NCBI GenBank assembly: GCA_024404915.1
Contig: JAKSPJ010000005.1
Span: 1 to 64,000, forward strand
Length of the DNA stretch: 64,000 bases
Source of the DNA: Oscillospiraceae bacterium
GTDB taxonomy: Bacteria; Bacillota; Clostridia; Oscillospirales; Ruminococcaceae
Reading direction: 5' to 3'
Below are positions 52,681-61,261 of the stretch, one piece after another; positions within the stretch are counted from its first letter, which is position 1, and each line of letters opens with the position of its first letter. The notes below the pieces were generated by a model. That model was not told the origin of the DNA. It did not search any database and saw nothing but the letters and a program-made list of their open reading frames with translations. The translations under genes were made by a program, and so were the position numbers.

Positions 52681-53686
52681 AAGCTCCTGTGACGAAACAG
52701 CTGCTTCTGTAGTGGAAAATGGAAGAGTCATTCTTTCCAATGTCATTGCATCTCAGGCAAGTGAACATATGAAATATGGCGGTGTTGTGCCCGAACTGGC
52801 TTCCCGCCGGCATTGTGAAAATATACTTCCTGTGGTTCAGAAAGCCCTGGAGGATGCCAATGTTACTCTGGAGGAAATCGATGGCATTGCAGTAACCTAT
52901 GCACCGGGGCTCATCGGTGCACTTCTGGTAGGCGTCAGCTTTGCGAAAGGACTGGCTATGATGGCAGATAAGCCGCTGATTCCTGTGCATCATACGGAAG
53001 GGCATGCTGCTGCCAATTACCTGGTGCATCCACAGCTGGAGCCGCCTTATCTGGGCATTATTGTCAGCGGCGGACACACGCGTCTGGCAGAAGTTACGGA
53101 CTACAATACATTCCGTACCATCGGCAAAACAAGAGACGATGCCGCCGGCGAGTGTTTCGATAAATGCGCACGAGCCATGGGATTTCCGTATCCCGGCGGT
53201 GTACATATTGACAAAGCCGCTTCCATCGGCAATCCGGATGCCTTTAAACTGCCGAAAATTAAAATGGAAGGCAATCCCTATGACTTTAGTTTTTCAGGCT
53301 TAAAAACATATATTGTCAATCTGCTGCACCATGCAGAGCAATGTCATGATACAGTGAACACCAATGACCTAGCGGCTGCACTGCAAAGAGAAATTGCTGT
53401 CACTGTGGCTGAGAAAACCATTGCAGCAGCAAAGGAATTCGGTTATCAGAAAATTGCATTGTCCGGCGGTGTTTCCGCAAACAGCGGTGTCAGAAGCACG
53501 CTGGAGGCCGCCTGCGCAAAAAATGGTTTTCAGCTGTATATGCCTCCGATTGCACTTTGCGGCGATAATGCCGCCATGATTGCAGCTCAGGGGTATTATA
53601 ACTATCTGGCAGGCATCACTGCGGATGAATCCCTGAATGCGGCTGCCTCAAAGGAATTGCGGGGCGAATCCGCACAATGCTCATAA
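52661..53686 (+). CDS. tsaD: tRNA N6-adenosine threonylcarbamoyltransferase
   Basis: 341 residues, the normal length. It moves the threonylcarbamoyl group to A37 of ANN-decoding tRNAs with TsaB and TsaE (not in the window). ASKHA fold with GIESSCDETAASVVE, the metal histidines in VHHTEGHAAANYL, ISGGHTRLAEV, DDAAGECFDKCARAMGFPYP and ALSGGVSANSGVR. AAGGAAGG lies inside the end of ttcA. Confidence 0.96.
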   Translation: MKILGIESSCDETAASVVENGRVILSNVIASQASEHMKYGGVVPELASRRHCENILPVVQKALEDANVTLEEIDGIAVTYAPGLIGALLVGVSFAKGLAMMADKPLIPVHHTEGHAAANYLVHPQLEPPYLGIIVSGGHTRLAEVTDYNTFRTIGKTRDDAAGECFDKCARAMGFPYPGGVHIDKAASIGNPDAFKLPKIKMEGNPYDFSFSGLKTYIVNLLHHAEQCHDTVNTNDLAAALQREIAVTVAEKTIAAAKEFGYQKIALSGGVSANSGVRSTLEAACAKNGFQLYMPPIALCGDNAAMIAAQGYYNYLAGITADESLNAAASKELRGESAQCS

Positions 53687-53704
53687 TCAGATAAGAGGAA
53701 CACC

Positions 53705-54424
53705 ATGGAATTTGAATTGCTCAAATCCGGCCTATATGTGTGCCGCAGTGAAAATCACACCTTTGGCACAGATGCATTTTTGTTAACCGGATTTTCCAGA
53801 TACCGTGCCAAGGACAGAGTCTGCGATTTTGGCACAGGCTGCGGCATCATTCCCATGTTAATGCAGAGAAGATATCCTCCGAAGGAAATCTTCGCTGTGG
53901 ACATCCAGCCGGATGCCATCCAGCAATTAAAAATGGGAATGGAGAAAAGCGAAGGTCCGCTGAATATTCATCCGATTTGTGCAGACCTTACAAAACTCTG
54001 GCCGGGGGCACCAGTCGGACAGCTGGACCTGATTACATGCAATCCGCCATACAAGGCCAATCAGGCAGGTATTCTATCCAGCAGCACTGCAAAACAAATT
54101 GCACGGCATGAGGTGGCATGCGATATCGGGGATATCTGTGCTTCCGCTTTTCGCCTGCTGAATTATCACGGCAGACTGTGCGTCTGCTGCAAAACAGAGC
54201 GCCTCGTTGATGTCATGGCAGCCATGCGTGCCCATAAAATCGAACCCAAACGACTGAGAATGGTTTCCAAGACACCGGAAAGTGCCCCCTGGCTTTTCCT
54301 TTTGGAGGGCATTAAAATGGGAAAACCTTTTCTGAATATCGAGCCGACGCTGTACATGCGTTCCGGAGAAGGAATGACTTCGGAAGCAGCACAATTATGT
54401 TATTTTGGAGAACATGCACCATGA
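53705..54424 (+). CDS. tRNA1(Val) A37 N6-methyltransferase-like protein
   Basis: 239 residues, class I SAM-dependent methyltransferase. Motif I is CDFGTGCGIIPMLM, the acidic end of beta-2 is AVDIQPDAIQ, and the N6-adenine signature is ITCNPPY. The N-terminus (FGTDAFLLTGF) matches the YfiC/TrmN6 (YabB) group, which modifies A37 of tRNA1(Val). Its Firmicute gene often lies next to rsmI, as here; the two overlap by four bases (ATGA). Confidence 0.87.
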   Translation: MEFELLKSGLYVCRSENHTFGTDAFLLTGFSRYRAKDRVCDFGTGCGIIPMLMQRRYPPKEIFAVDIQPDAIQQLKMGMEKSEGPLNIHPICADLTKLWPGAPVGQLDLITCNPPYKANQAGILSSSTAKQIARHEVACDIGDICASAFRLLNYHGRLCVCCKTERLVDVMAAMRAHKIEPKRLRMVSKTPESAPWLFLLEGIKMGKPFLNIEPTLYMRSGEGMTSEAAQLCYFGEHAP

Positions 54425-55266
54425 GCGGAATTTTATACGTTGTTGGCACTCCCATTGGAAATCTTGGAGATATTACAGAACGACAGTTGGAAATACTAGG
54501 TTCTGTTGCATTTATCGCAGCAGAGGATACAAGGGTTACAAAAAAACTGCTTTCCCATTTTGAATTGCATACACCCCTGAGAAGCTACCATGAACACAGC
54601 CCGGAAGCAGTCATTTCTCAGATTGTGGAGCGGCTGCATACAGGTGAGAACTGTGCTGTTGTCACAGATGCGGGTATGCCCTGTATTTCCGATCCCGGAG
54701 CTTTGCTGGTTCAGCGCTGTATTGCAGAAAATATTGCGATTCAGGTTGTTCCGGGACCAAGTGCAGTTATTTCTGCTCTGGCAGTTTCCGGACAGGATAC
54801 AACTCGTTTCTGCTTTGAAGGCTTTTTGTCTGTAACAAAAAAACAGCGTTTCTCCCATCTGGAATCCCTGAAGCATGAAAAGCGTACAATGGTATTCTAT
54901 GAAGCTCCCCATAAGCTGGTGAATACCCTGAAGGATATGTATCAGACCTTTGGCAACCGCTCTGTCACCCTTTGCCGTGAATTGACAAAAATCCATGAAG
55001 AAGTGAAAAAAACCACGCTGGCTGAGGCACTGGAGTACTACACTCAGAATTCTCCCAGAGGGGAATTTGTGCTGGTTATTGCAGGCTCTGCGGAAGAAGA
55101 TTCTTCTCAGCAGCTTTCTCTGGAAGCTGTTCTTGCCATGGCAAAAAGTCGTGTCAGCAATGGTGAACGTGCAAGCGATGTCTGCAAAGAGCTGGCAAAT
55201 GAAACCGGCTTCTCAAAACGGGAATTATACCACGCATTATTGGAAGAACAGAAAGATTCTGACTGA
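54421..55266 (+). CDS. rsmI: 16S rRNA (cytidine 1402-2'-O)-methyltransferase
   Basis: 281 residues from the ATG at 54421. SAM-dependent tetrapyrrole-methylase fold: YVVGTPIGNLGDITERQLEIL, AAEDTRVTKKLLSHF, VVTDAGMPCISDPGALLV, VPGPSAVISALAVSG. It methylates the ribose of C1402 in the decoding centre. Last gene of the RNA-modification run, followed by a strong terminator. Confidence 0.95.
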   Translation: MSGILYVVGTPIGNLGDITERQLEILGSVAFIAAEDTRVTKKLLSHFELHTPLRSYHEHSPEAVISQIVERLHTGENCAVVTDAGMPCISDPGALLVQRCIAENIAIQVVPGPSAVISALAVSGQDTTRFCFEGFLSVTKKQRFSHLESLKHEKRTMVFYEAPHKLVNTLKDMYQTFGNRSVTLCRELTKIHEEVKKTTLAEALEYYTQNSPRGEFVLVIAGSAEEDSSQQLSLEAVLAMAKSRVSNGERASDVCKELANETGFSKRELYHALLEEQKDSD

Positions 55267-55302
55267 TAAAAAACGAACCATCGTGAAGATGGTTCGTTTT
55301 TT
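55267..55302. terminator. Bidirectional terminator between rsmI and coaX
   Basis: Stem ACGAACCATC / GATGGTTCGT with A and T runs on both sides. Confidence 0.9.
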
Positions 55303-55303
55303 A

Positions 55304-56071
55304 TTATTCTGACTTGTAGTTTTTGTAAAACAAGGTATCCAGTCCCTTTAGCAGCAATTCATCATCAATGACAATGTCATATTTGCAGTGAGGGACAATC
55401 AAAGGTGCAAGGCCACCCGTCGCAATAATCGTAACAGAATAGCCAAGTTCATCCATCATACGTTCAATCAGCGCATCCATAGCACCTGCATTGCCGTATA
55501 TTACACCGGACTGCATAGAAGAAATCGTATCCATATTGATGACTTTTTTCGGCTGCTTCAACTGAATATGGGGAAGCTGCGCCGTACCGCTTTCCAGAGA
55601 CTGCAAAGCAATTGCCACGCCGGGATAAATTGCGCCGCCGATAAAATCCTTGTTTTTATTGATAACCGTCACTGTTGTTGCTGTACCCATATCAATGATG
55701 ATTGCCGGTGCACTGTAAAACTGAATGGCTGCCACTGCACCTACAACCAGATCCGCACCCACGCCCTGCGGAAGCACATTGATACCCGTTTTCATGCCGG
55801 GGCCGACAATCATAGAGGAAATACCCGTCAGCTTCATCACCGCCTGACGAATAATATCCGTCAGAGGCGGCACAACGCTGGAGATGATTGCTCCATGCAA
55901 AGAAGAAATATCAACATTATGCAGTTCCAGTACCATTTTTACCAATACAGCAAACTCTAAATCTGTTTTCTTGCGGTCGGATTGCATACGCTCAACAAAT
56001 TCTACTTTATGATTGTTCACACAGCCAATACAGATATTGGAATTGCCAATATCAATCGTCAAAATTTTCAT
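55304..56071 (-). CDS. coaX: Type III pantothenate kinase
   Basis: 255 residues from the ATG at 56071 (AGAGGG upstream). It phosphorylates pantothenate, the first step to CoA, and is not feedback-inhibited by CoA in known cases. ASKHA motifs: ILTIDIGNSNICIG, GVGADLVVGAVAA, AIIIDMGTATTVTVIN, and IYGNAGAMDALI with IATGG. It starts 20 bases after the ECF transporter gene. Confidence 0.94.
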   Translation of the reverse strand: MKILTIDIGNSNICIGCVNNHKVEFVERMQSDRKKTDLEFAVLVKMVLELHNVDISSLHGAIISSVVPPLTDIIRQAVMKLTGISSMIVGPGMKTGINVLPQGVGADLVVGAVAAIQFYSAPAIIIDMGTATTVTVINKNKDFIGGAIYPGVAIALQSLESGTAQLPHIQLKQPKKVINMDTISSMQSGVIYGNAGAMDALIERMMDELGYSVTIIATGGLAPLIVPHCKYDIVIDDELLLKGLDTLFYKNYKSE

Positions 56072-56091
56072 TTCATGAACCCTCTTCTGTA

Positions 56092-56673
56092 TCATGCGTT
56101 CTTCTTGTGCTTCACAATGCGAAGAATTCTGACAACAGCAGTGCTCAGGAACAGATTGATTCCCAGTTCCACCAGGAAATTCAGTCCGACAAAGCCAAAC
56201 AGGAAATATGCGCCGACATTGGAATATCCGGCACCTGCACCCCATTCTGAAACGGTGTCAAGGAAGAACAGTACACAGCCGATCAGGAAAAGACCAGTAT
56301 TTACAACCGGAGCAACAACGCCTGCTGTAATCACAGCAACCCAGTCATTCTTCTTCTCCAGAAGCTTGAATACCAAGCCGGCCGCCACACCCGCCAGTGC
56401 ACCTTTCAGCAAACATGTCGCAATTGTGCCGGGGACGGAAATAGCCATAAAGGGAGCGGCATCACCGGTCAGCAGAACCATTGCGCCAAACACAAGACCA
56501 AGCCAGCCGCCGGTCTTCCAGCCATAGAGCGCTGCACCGATAATAATGGGTGCCAGAACCAGCGTGATGCTGAACACACCAAACTTAATCGTGATTGCAA
56601 AAGCCTGCAGCACAACAACAATTGCGGTCAGAATGCCCATTCCAACCATAGTCTGAATTTTTGTGGATTTCAT
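56092..56673 (-). CDS. panT: ECF transporter S component, probably for pantothenate
   Basis: 193 residues from the ATG at 56673 (GGAGGAGG at good distance; an in-frame ATG two codons earlier sits too close). Five or six membrane spans with the S-component pattern (VGMGILTAIVVVLQAFAI; VFSITLVLAPIIIGAALYG; GGWLGLVFGAMVLLTG). Substrate is inferred only from the pantothenate kinase gene directly behind it. It would work with a shared EcfAA'T module encoded elsewhere. Confidence 0.75.
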   Translation of the reverse strand: MKSTKIQTMVGMGILTAIVVVLQAFAITIKFGVFSITLVLAPIIIGAALYGWKTGGWLGLVFGAMVLLTGDAAPFMAISVPGTIATCLLKGALAGVAAGLVFKLLEKKNDWVAVITAGVVAPVVNTGLFLIGCVLFFLDTVSEWGAGAGYSNVGAYFLFGFVGLNFLVELGINLFLSTAVVRILRIVKHKKNA

Positions 56674-56813
56674 AAACATCCTCCTCCTGTTATTATTCCC
56701 ATCCAGGGATACAATACAAGCTCGGACATCGCCAAGCGAACACCTGTGCATGTTTGCCTTCATCAAATCACCGAGCGGGAGTATCTGTTTCGGCACACAC
56801 TGTGTTCATCCTT
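56674..56813 (-). other. Long leader of panT-coaX
   Basis: About 135 bases between the predicted start of transcription and the ATG. It can form local hairpins but matches none of the vitamin riboswitches I can recognise (TPP, FMN, THF, cobalamin). Confidence 0.35.
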
Positions 56814-56842
56814 AGTATAGCATATTTCTAAAAATCTGTCAA
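56814..56842 (-). promoter_or_regulatory. Consensus sigma-A promoter of panT-coaX
   Basis: On the minus strand TTGACA (56842-56837), 17 bases, TATACT (56819-56814). Confidence 0.85.
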
Positions 56843-56849
56843 GTATTTT

Positions 56850-56899
56850 GAGGCAATACTACCTAAAATTCAACAATGAACTTTGTGCAGTATTGCCTC
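56850..56899. other. Intergenic inverted repeat with long loop
   Basis: Perfect 11-base arms GAGGCAATACT / AGTATTGCCTC separated by 28 bases, between the end of the GH53 gene and the panT promoter. It could terminate the GH53 transcript, though no T tract follows. Confidence 0.4.
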
Positions 56900-56970
56900 A
56901 TTCAAAACACCATAACGCTTTCAAGCCTCAGCGTTCTGCCGGGCACAAACACTATTAAAATCATGCTGCT

Positions 56971-58926
56971 TTATGGTTTCTTATTCAGTTTACCGAGTAA
57001 TATGGATAAATCCAATCCGTTCAATTTTCGGTCTTGATTCATATCTGCCTGCACAGCCTGAGAATCACTCAACTGACTGCCAGTCAGTAGATAATGCATC
57101 AGCAGCCCTGCATCCTGCATATCTGCTCTGCCATCTGCATTGATATCGCCCTCCGTTTTTTTCTCCTTCTTCAGGCGAATTGTGCAGTCATCTGCAGAAC
57201 CATAACTGCCGTCTTTTCCGTAAACTGACAATTCCAGGATTATGGTTTCGCCCTGACGTGCAAAGATGTCCAGCGTCGGCTTTTGCCAGTTTGCCCATCC
57301 ACTTCCATTCCCTGATATATTTACGGATTCACCGCCGGAAGTTCTGGCTGACAGCAGATACTGCATGGTTTCATCTCCCTGCAAATACAGAGCACATTCA
57401 TATACGCCATCTTCTTTGACTGTGACTGTTGTGCGTGCTGTGCTATTCTGAAATGCCTTCTCTGAATACCAGTGCAAGGCGTATGCACCCGTGCGGACAT
57501 CTTCGGCCCGCACATCAAAATGTGCATCCGCAGTGGGGTGCAGTTCCCATCCAAACGGACGGTCAGACCATCCGCCATTTGCTTCAAAACCACCGTTTTC
57601 AAGCAGATTTGTGCCATATTCATTCCTGCCGGATGCTGTACCATGTACAGTTGAAAACACATACAGCGAATCCAGGGGCACTCCCTCCCAGCTGAACAAG
57701 GATTCATTATCAACACTGCTGCCGCCATAATACTTCCCTGCGTCTTTGTCAAATTCAGCAGCGGATTGTGTAGCCCATCCAGCACCGTATTGTTCCCAAA
57801 GCATCTGATTCTGATTGTAATTGCTGCCCACAGGAAGCCAGGCAGGCTCCCAATAAAACACACCAATGCCCATGCCCTCCGGCACAGCAGCCACTGCCTG
57901 AAACAAATCATGGAGAAAAGCAGACTGCCCCTGGGGACTCACTTCATAAGACACATAATCCCCCATTGCCTCACGGCTGGAAATGGTATTGGCAAAGCCA
58001 TCGCCATTTTCCATTGTGCGCAGCCAGGAAGTTTCTGCAACCATTACTTTTTTATGATACGCCGCAGAAACGGAAGACAGCACATTGGTTAAATTGGAAA
58101 GAGTGCCATGCCAATAGGGATAATAGGAAGTTGCAAATACATCATAGTCAACATGGGATTCAGAAAGCATTTTTGCAATATAGTTCATGTTAGAAGCTTT
58201 TTCCGGATTGGTAAAATGCAGTACAACCAGTGTATCTTTTCTATATTCCCTGACTGCCTTTGCGCCTGCGTTAAACAGCTTCGCCAGTTCATTCCATCCT
58301 TCGGCACTCCATTGATATTTCTCCAGCATCACGCCGCACATACCTGTCGTTGTCTCATTTCCGACCTGTACCATTGCAATATCTGCCCCTGTGGCATCAA
58401 TCTTTTGCAGCACATCCTTTGTATACTGATAAATGGCTGCTGCTTTCTGATCCACGCTGAGATTCTGCCATTCCTTGGGTGCGGTCTGCTTTCCAGGGTC
58501 TGCCCAGAAATCGGAATAGTGAAAATCCAGCAGCATTTTCAGGCCTGCTTTGGCACAACGCTTTGCTATCTGTTCTGCCACATCGGCATCACATATGCCG
58601 CCGCCATAACACGCCTTTGTATTACTGTTGTAAGGATGATTCCAGATGCGCACACGAATCGTATTTACGCCTGCCTCCGCCAATGTCTGAAAAATATCCT
58701 GTTCCTCTCCCTGGCGATTTCGGAAGATTACACCACTGTTCTCCAAAGAAATTACAGAGGAAACATCCACGCCTTTAAAAGGATCGCCGTTCTGAAAAGG
58801 CGTATCTGTCAATTCGGAAAACAATACTTCTTCTGCAGCCAGGGCAGGAGAATTTGGAGCAGAGGTAAAGAGCGTTCCAAACAAGCCCAGGGAAAGCAAT
58901 GCTGCTGTCATTTTTCTGTATTTCAT
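56971..58926 (-). CDS. GH53 endo-beta-1,4-galactanase with binding module and dockerin
   Basis: 651 residues. Signal peptide to about 31. GH53 domain about 45-420: FKGVDVSSVISLENSGVIF, VNTIRVRIWNHPY, the acid/base Glu in MVQVGNETTTGM (about 188), HFTNPEKASN and the nucleophile Glu in VMVAETSWLRT (about 297). A module at about 440-590 (NLLENGGFEANGGWSDRPFG, YGSADDCTIRLKK) looks like the CBM61 galactan-binding type often found with GH53. A type I dockerin ends it (GDINADGRADMQDAGLLMHY, ADMNQDRKLNGLDLSILLG). It should cut the galactan side chains of pectin as a cellulosomal enzyme. It shares an orientation with, and starts 12 bases after, the cohesin-LRR-dockerin gene. Confidence 0.9.
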   Translation of the reverse strand: MKYRKMTAALLSLGLFGTLFTSAPNSPALAAEEVLFSELTDTPFQNGDPFKGVDVSSVISLENSGVIFRNRQGEEQDIFQTLAEAGVNTIRVRIWNHPYNSNTKACYGGGICDADVAEQIAKRCAKAGLKMLLDFHYSDFWADPGKQTAPKEWQNLSVDQKAAAIYQYTKDVLQKIDATGADIAMVQVGNETTTGMCGVMLEKYQWSAEGWNELAKLFNAGAKAVREYRKDTLVVLHFTNPEKASNMNYIAKMLSESHVDYDVFATSYYPYWHGTLSNLTNVLSSVSAAYHKKVMVAETSWLRTMENGDGFANTISSREAMGDYVSYEVSPQGQSAFLHDLFQAVAAVPEGMGIGVFYWEPAWLPVGSNYNQNQMLWEQYGAGWATQSAAEFDKDAGKYYGGSSVDNESLFSWEGVPLDSLYVFSTVHGTASGRNEYGTNLLENGGFEANGGWSDRPFGWELHPTADAHFDVRAEDVRTGAYALHWYSEKAFQNSTARTTVTVKEDGVYECALYLQGDETMQYLLSARTSGGESVNISGNGSGWANWQKPTLDIFARQGETIILELSVYGKDGSYGSADDCTIRLKKEKKTEGDINADGRADMQDAGLLMHYLLTGSQLSDSQAVQADMNQDRKLNGLDLSILLGKLNKKP

Positions 58927-58938
58927 TTCAAATCCCCT

Positions 58939-60468
58939 TTATAATAATACCTTCAATATACAATAGAAATCATTCAGATTTATGATGCCATTATGATCCA
59001 AATCGCATTTGGGTGCAATCATGGCCAGAACGGAATACATAGAGGAATCCTCGGTCAGAATCTCACTCATCATAACAGCATCTGCAATACTGACAATGCC
59101 ATCCATATTAATATCGTACTCCCTTGGTACAGCAGGCATTGGGACAGTTGTAGTGGTCTCGGTGGTTGTGGTTGTTTCTGTGGTTGTGGTGGTCTCTGTG
59201 GTTGTGGTTGTTTCTGTGGTTGTGGTGGTCTCTGTGGTTGTGGTGGTCTCCGTGGTTGTAGTGATCTCTGTGGTGGTAGTAGTTGTTGTGGTGGTTGTTG
59301 TCGTCGTTTCAGGATCCTTTTCACCAAACGAAAGCGGACACATAAATAACACGCTGTTCCCCTCATAAATATCAATGCCGGCCCACATAAAAGGTGCACC
59401 CTCATAGAAAACCTCTTCCAGATGATTGCAGGAATCAAAGGCAAAGGTGTTGATCGCAGTGACCGTCTTCAGGATTCTGCATTTTGTGATATCGGAGGAA
59501 GCCCACAGTATCTCTGTGGCATCTGCAGAATACAGAATGCCATCCCTAATCTGATACTCCTTACATGAGGCATCCAGAGTGTATTGCTGTATTGCACCGC
59601 AGTCATAGAAAACACCGGTGCCAATGTTACGGATGCTTCCAGGCAATGACCATGTCTCCAGATTCGTACAGCCGGAAAAAGCATAATCGCCAACAGAGGT
59701 TATTCCCTCTCCGATCTCCACCTGCAAAATATCCTGCTGATAATGATACCAGGGTGCAGGAAATTCCGGAGTGTAATCTGCCATTTCTCCTGAACCGGAC
59801 AAATACAGGCTGCCGGCATCATCCAACCGCCATTGGATATTTTCCATATCTGCGCCGCAGAATCCCTCCGCAACCGTTTTGGGACGCGGCGAAATAACCG
59901 TGATCCAGCCTGCGTACCCTCTTATGCCAATGGAATACCGGCTATTTTCCAGTAACTGCTTGATTGTCGGTGTAATGGTATATTTTGTATCAGGTACTGC
60001 ATTCTCCGGAACCGTAAAGGATACAGTAAACATGATGCCGCTGTCTTTCTCCGCTGACAAATCAGATTGTGGAATACCTGCTACAGCATATCTGCAAAGC
60101 GAATCCGTATTACTTGCATAAATTGCCTGCAAATCGTCCATAGCTTCGCCAAATGTTACAGCAATATTCCCCTCATCATCCAGAACGGGATTCAGCTGAC
60201 TGTCATAATCCACAGTCATTCCAACAGCACGATACCCCGTATTCTTACACAGATAAATATGATAATCAACGGTTTCTCCCGGTTCTGCGTAGATTCTGTC
60301 TGCAAGGAGTGCCATAGATGAACGATTATATTCCGGATACAATGTGTAATCTGGTTGTGCAGATGTTTCAAAAGCACCATTTGCACGAAGAGCACACATG
60401 GAGAAAGATTGCGCCAACAAAATGGTACATGAAGCTGCATAGCATATCAATTTTCTAAAAAAAGCCAT
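58939..60468 (-). CDS. Secreted cohesin-LRR-dockerin protein (possible adaptor scaffoldin)
   Basis: 509 residues from the ATG at 60468 (GAAGGGAT upstream). Signal peptide about 1-30. Residues about 38-180 read as a cohesin: ADRIYAEPGETVDYHIYLCK, YRAVGMTVDYDSQLNPVLDD, GIMFTVSFTVPENAVPDTKY. Residues about 195-380 form a BspA-like leucine-rich repeat (LRR_5) region (ITSVGDYAFSGCTNLETWSL, VTAINTFAFDSCNHLEEVFY). A linker of TTTTE repeats (about 383-443) leads to a type I dockerin (YDINMDGIVSIADAVMMSEI, CDLDHNGIINLNDFYCILKV). Cohesin plus dockerin in one chain is the plan of adaptor scaffoldins such as ScaC of R. flavefaciens; the LRR between them is unusual. First gene of a pair with GH53-dockerin. 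Confidence 0.75.
   Translation of the reverse strand: MAFFRKLICYAASCTILLAQSFSMCALRANGAFETSAQPDYTLYPEYNRSSMALLADRIYAEPGETVDYHIYLCKNTGYRAVGMTVDYDSQLNPVLDDEGNIAVTFGEAMDDLQAIYASNTDSLCRYAVAGIPQSDLSAEKDSGIMFTVSFTVPENAVPDTKYTITPTIKQLLENSRYSIGIRGYAGWITVISPRPKTVAEGFCGADMENIQWRLDDAGSLYLSGSGEMADYTPEFPAPWYHYQQDILQVEIGEGITSVGDYAFSGCTNLETWSLPGSIRNIGTGVFYDCGAIQQYTLDASCKEYQIRDGILYSADATEILWASSDITKCRILKTVTAINTFAFDSCNHLEEVFYEGAPFMWAGIDIYEGNSVLFMCPLSFGEKDPETTTTTTTTTTTTTEITTTTETTTTTETTTTTETTTTTETTTTTETTTTTETTTTVPMPAVPREYDINMDGIVSIADAVMMSEILTEDSSMYSVLAMIAPKCDLDHNGIINLNDFYCILKVLL
59140..59320. repeat. Coding tandem repeat (TTTTE linker)
   Basis: A 15- to 18-base unit around TCTGTGGTTGTGGTT is repeated about nine times and encodes TTTTE/TTTTTE on the minus strand. 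Such arrays change length by slippage. Confidence 0.85.
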
Positions 60469-60674
60469 AATATCCCTTCTATCCTGCAAAATTGAACTAT
60501 CATTCCTATACATTTTAGCATACTATTTATAAAAGGTCAATAGAATATTGGGTAAAATCAATAGTTTATCATAGGTAACTAGAAATACATGTATGAATTG
60601 TGCGAAATGCACAAGGCAAATCTTTATTATTTTTGAATCATTAGCAAGGGATTCGTTTCAATTCCTGTCAAGAC

Positions 60675-60703
60675 TTGACAAAATAAAAAAAATATGCTAT
60701 AAT
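60675..60703 (+). promoter_or_regulatory. Consensus sigma-A promoter of the ACT-hom operon
   Basis: TTGACA (60675-60680), 17 bases, TATAAT (60698-60703). Confidence 0.85.
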
Positions 60704-60761
60704 GAATGCATATCGAATACAACTGTCCGTCATAGACGGATGAAGTGGGAGGTCAGATGCA

Positions 60762-61205
60762 TTGTCTGTACAGGATAAAAACTGGGTTGTAGTGGATGCA
60801 ACTGTGTTGCCGGAAGTCATTTTGAAAACACTTCAAGTCAAAAGAATGCTGGCAAATAAAGAAGAACGCAGTTCCTCCGCCGCTTGCCGTTCCGTTGGTA
60901 TTTCCAGAAGCGCATTCTACAAATATCGGGACTATGTTTTTATGTATGAAGATCAGATGCAGGACCATGTTTTCACGCTGTATTTGCTTTTGCACGATGA
61001 ATCCGGCGTGCTGTCAGGAGTGCTTCACTCTCTGACAAACGCTTCCGCAAATGTCCTGACGCTGAATCAGAGCATACCTGTGGATGGCGCAGCGACAGTT
61101 ACCGTCACATTCCGATTACAGGATTCAGCAGGAGTGACAGCATTGTGTACAGAGCTTTCCGAGCGCAAGGGCGTTGTGGAAGTCCGCTTGCTTTCCGGTT
61201 CATAA
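60762..61205 (+). CDS. ACT-domain protein (PheB/UPF0735-like)
   Basis: 147 residues from a TTG at 60762, chosen for the GGGAGGT at 60747-60753 (eight bases before it); the ATG at 60757 is in another frame. N-terminal part WVVVDATVLPEVILKTLQVK with a helical RSVGISRSAFYKYRDYVF, then a C-terminal ACT domain (about 70-147; HDESGVLSGVLHSLTNASAN). This matches the PheB/UPF0735 family, often encoded just before homoserine dehydrogenase. The ACT domain probably binds an amino acid and may regulate the next enzyme. Confidence 0.87.
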   Translation: MSVQDKNWVVVDATVLPEVILKTLQVKRMLANKEERSSSAACRSVGISRSAFYKYRDYVFMYEDQMQDHVFTLYLLLHDESGVLSGVLHSLTNASANVLTLNQSIPVDGAATVTVTFRLQDSAGVTALCTELSERKGVVEVRLLSGS

Positions 61206-61261
61206 ACAGTTGTAAAAATTTGAAAGAAATGAGGTCAGAGCCCTGAATTGGGCGAGAAAAG

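Noticed and set aside
56674..56813. THF or other known vitamin riboswitch before panT
   Set aside because: The conserved core sequences of the THF, TPP, FMN and cobalamin aptamers were not found.
59140..59320. Short repeats as a possible CRISPR array
   Set aside because: Units are contiguous, have no spacers and stay in frame as a TTTTE linker.
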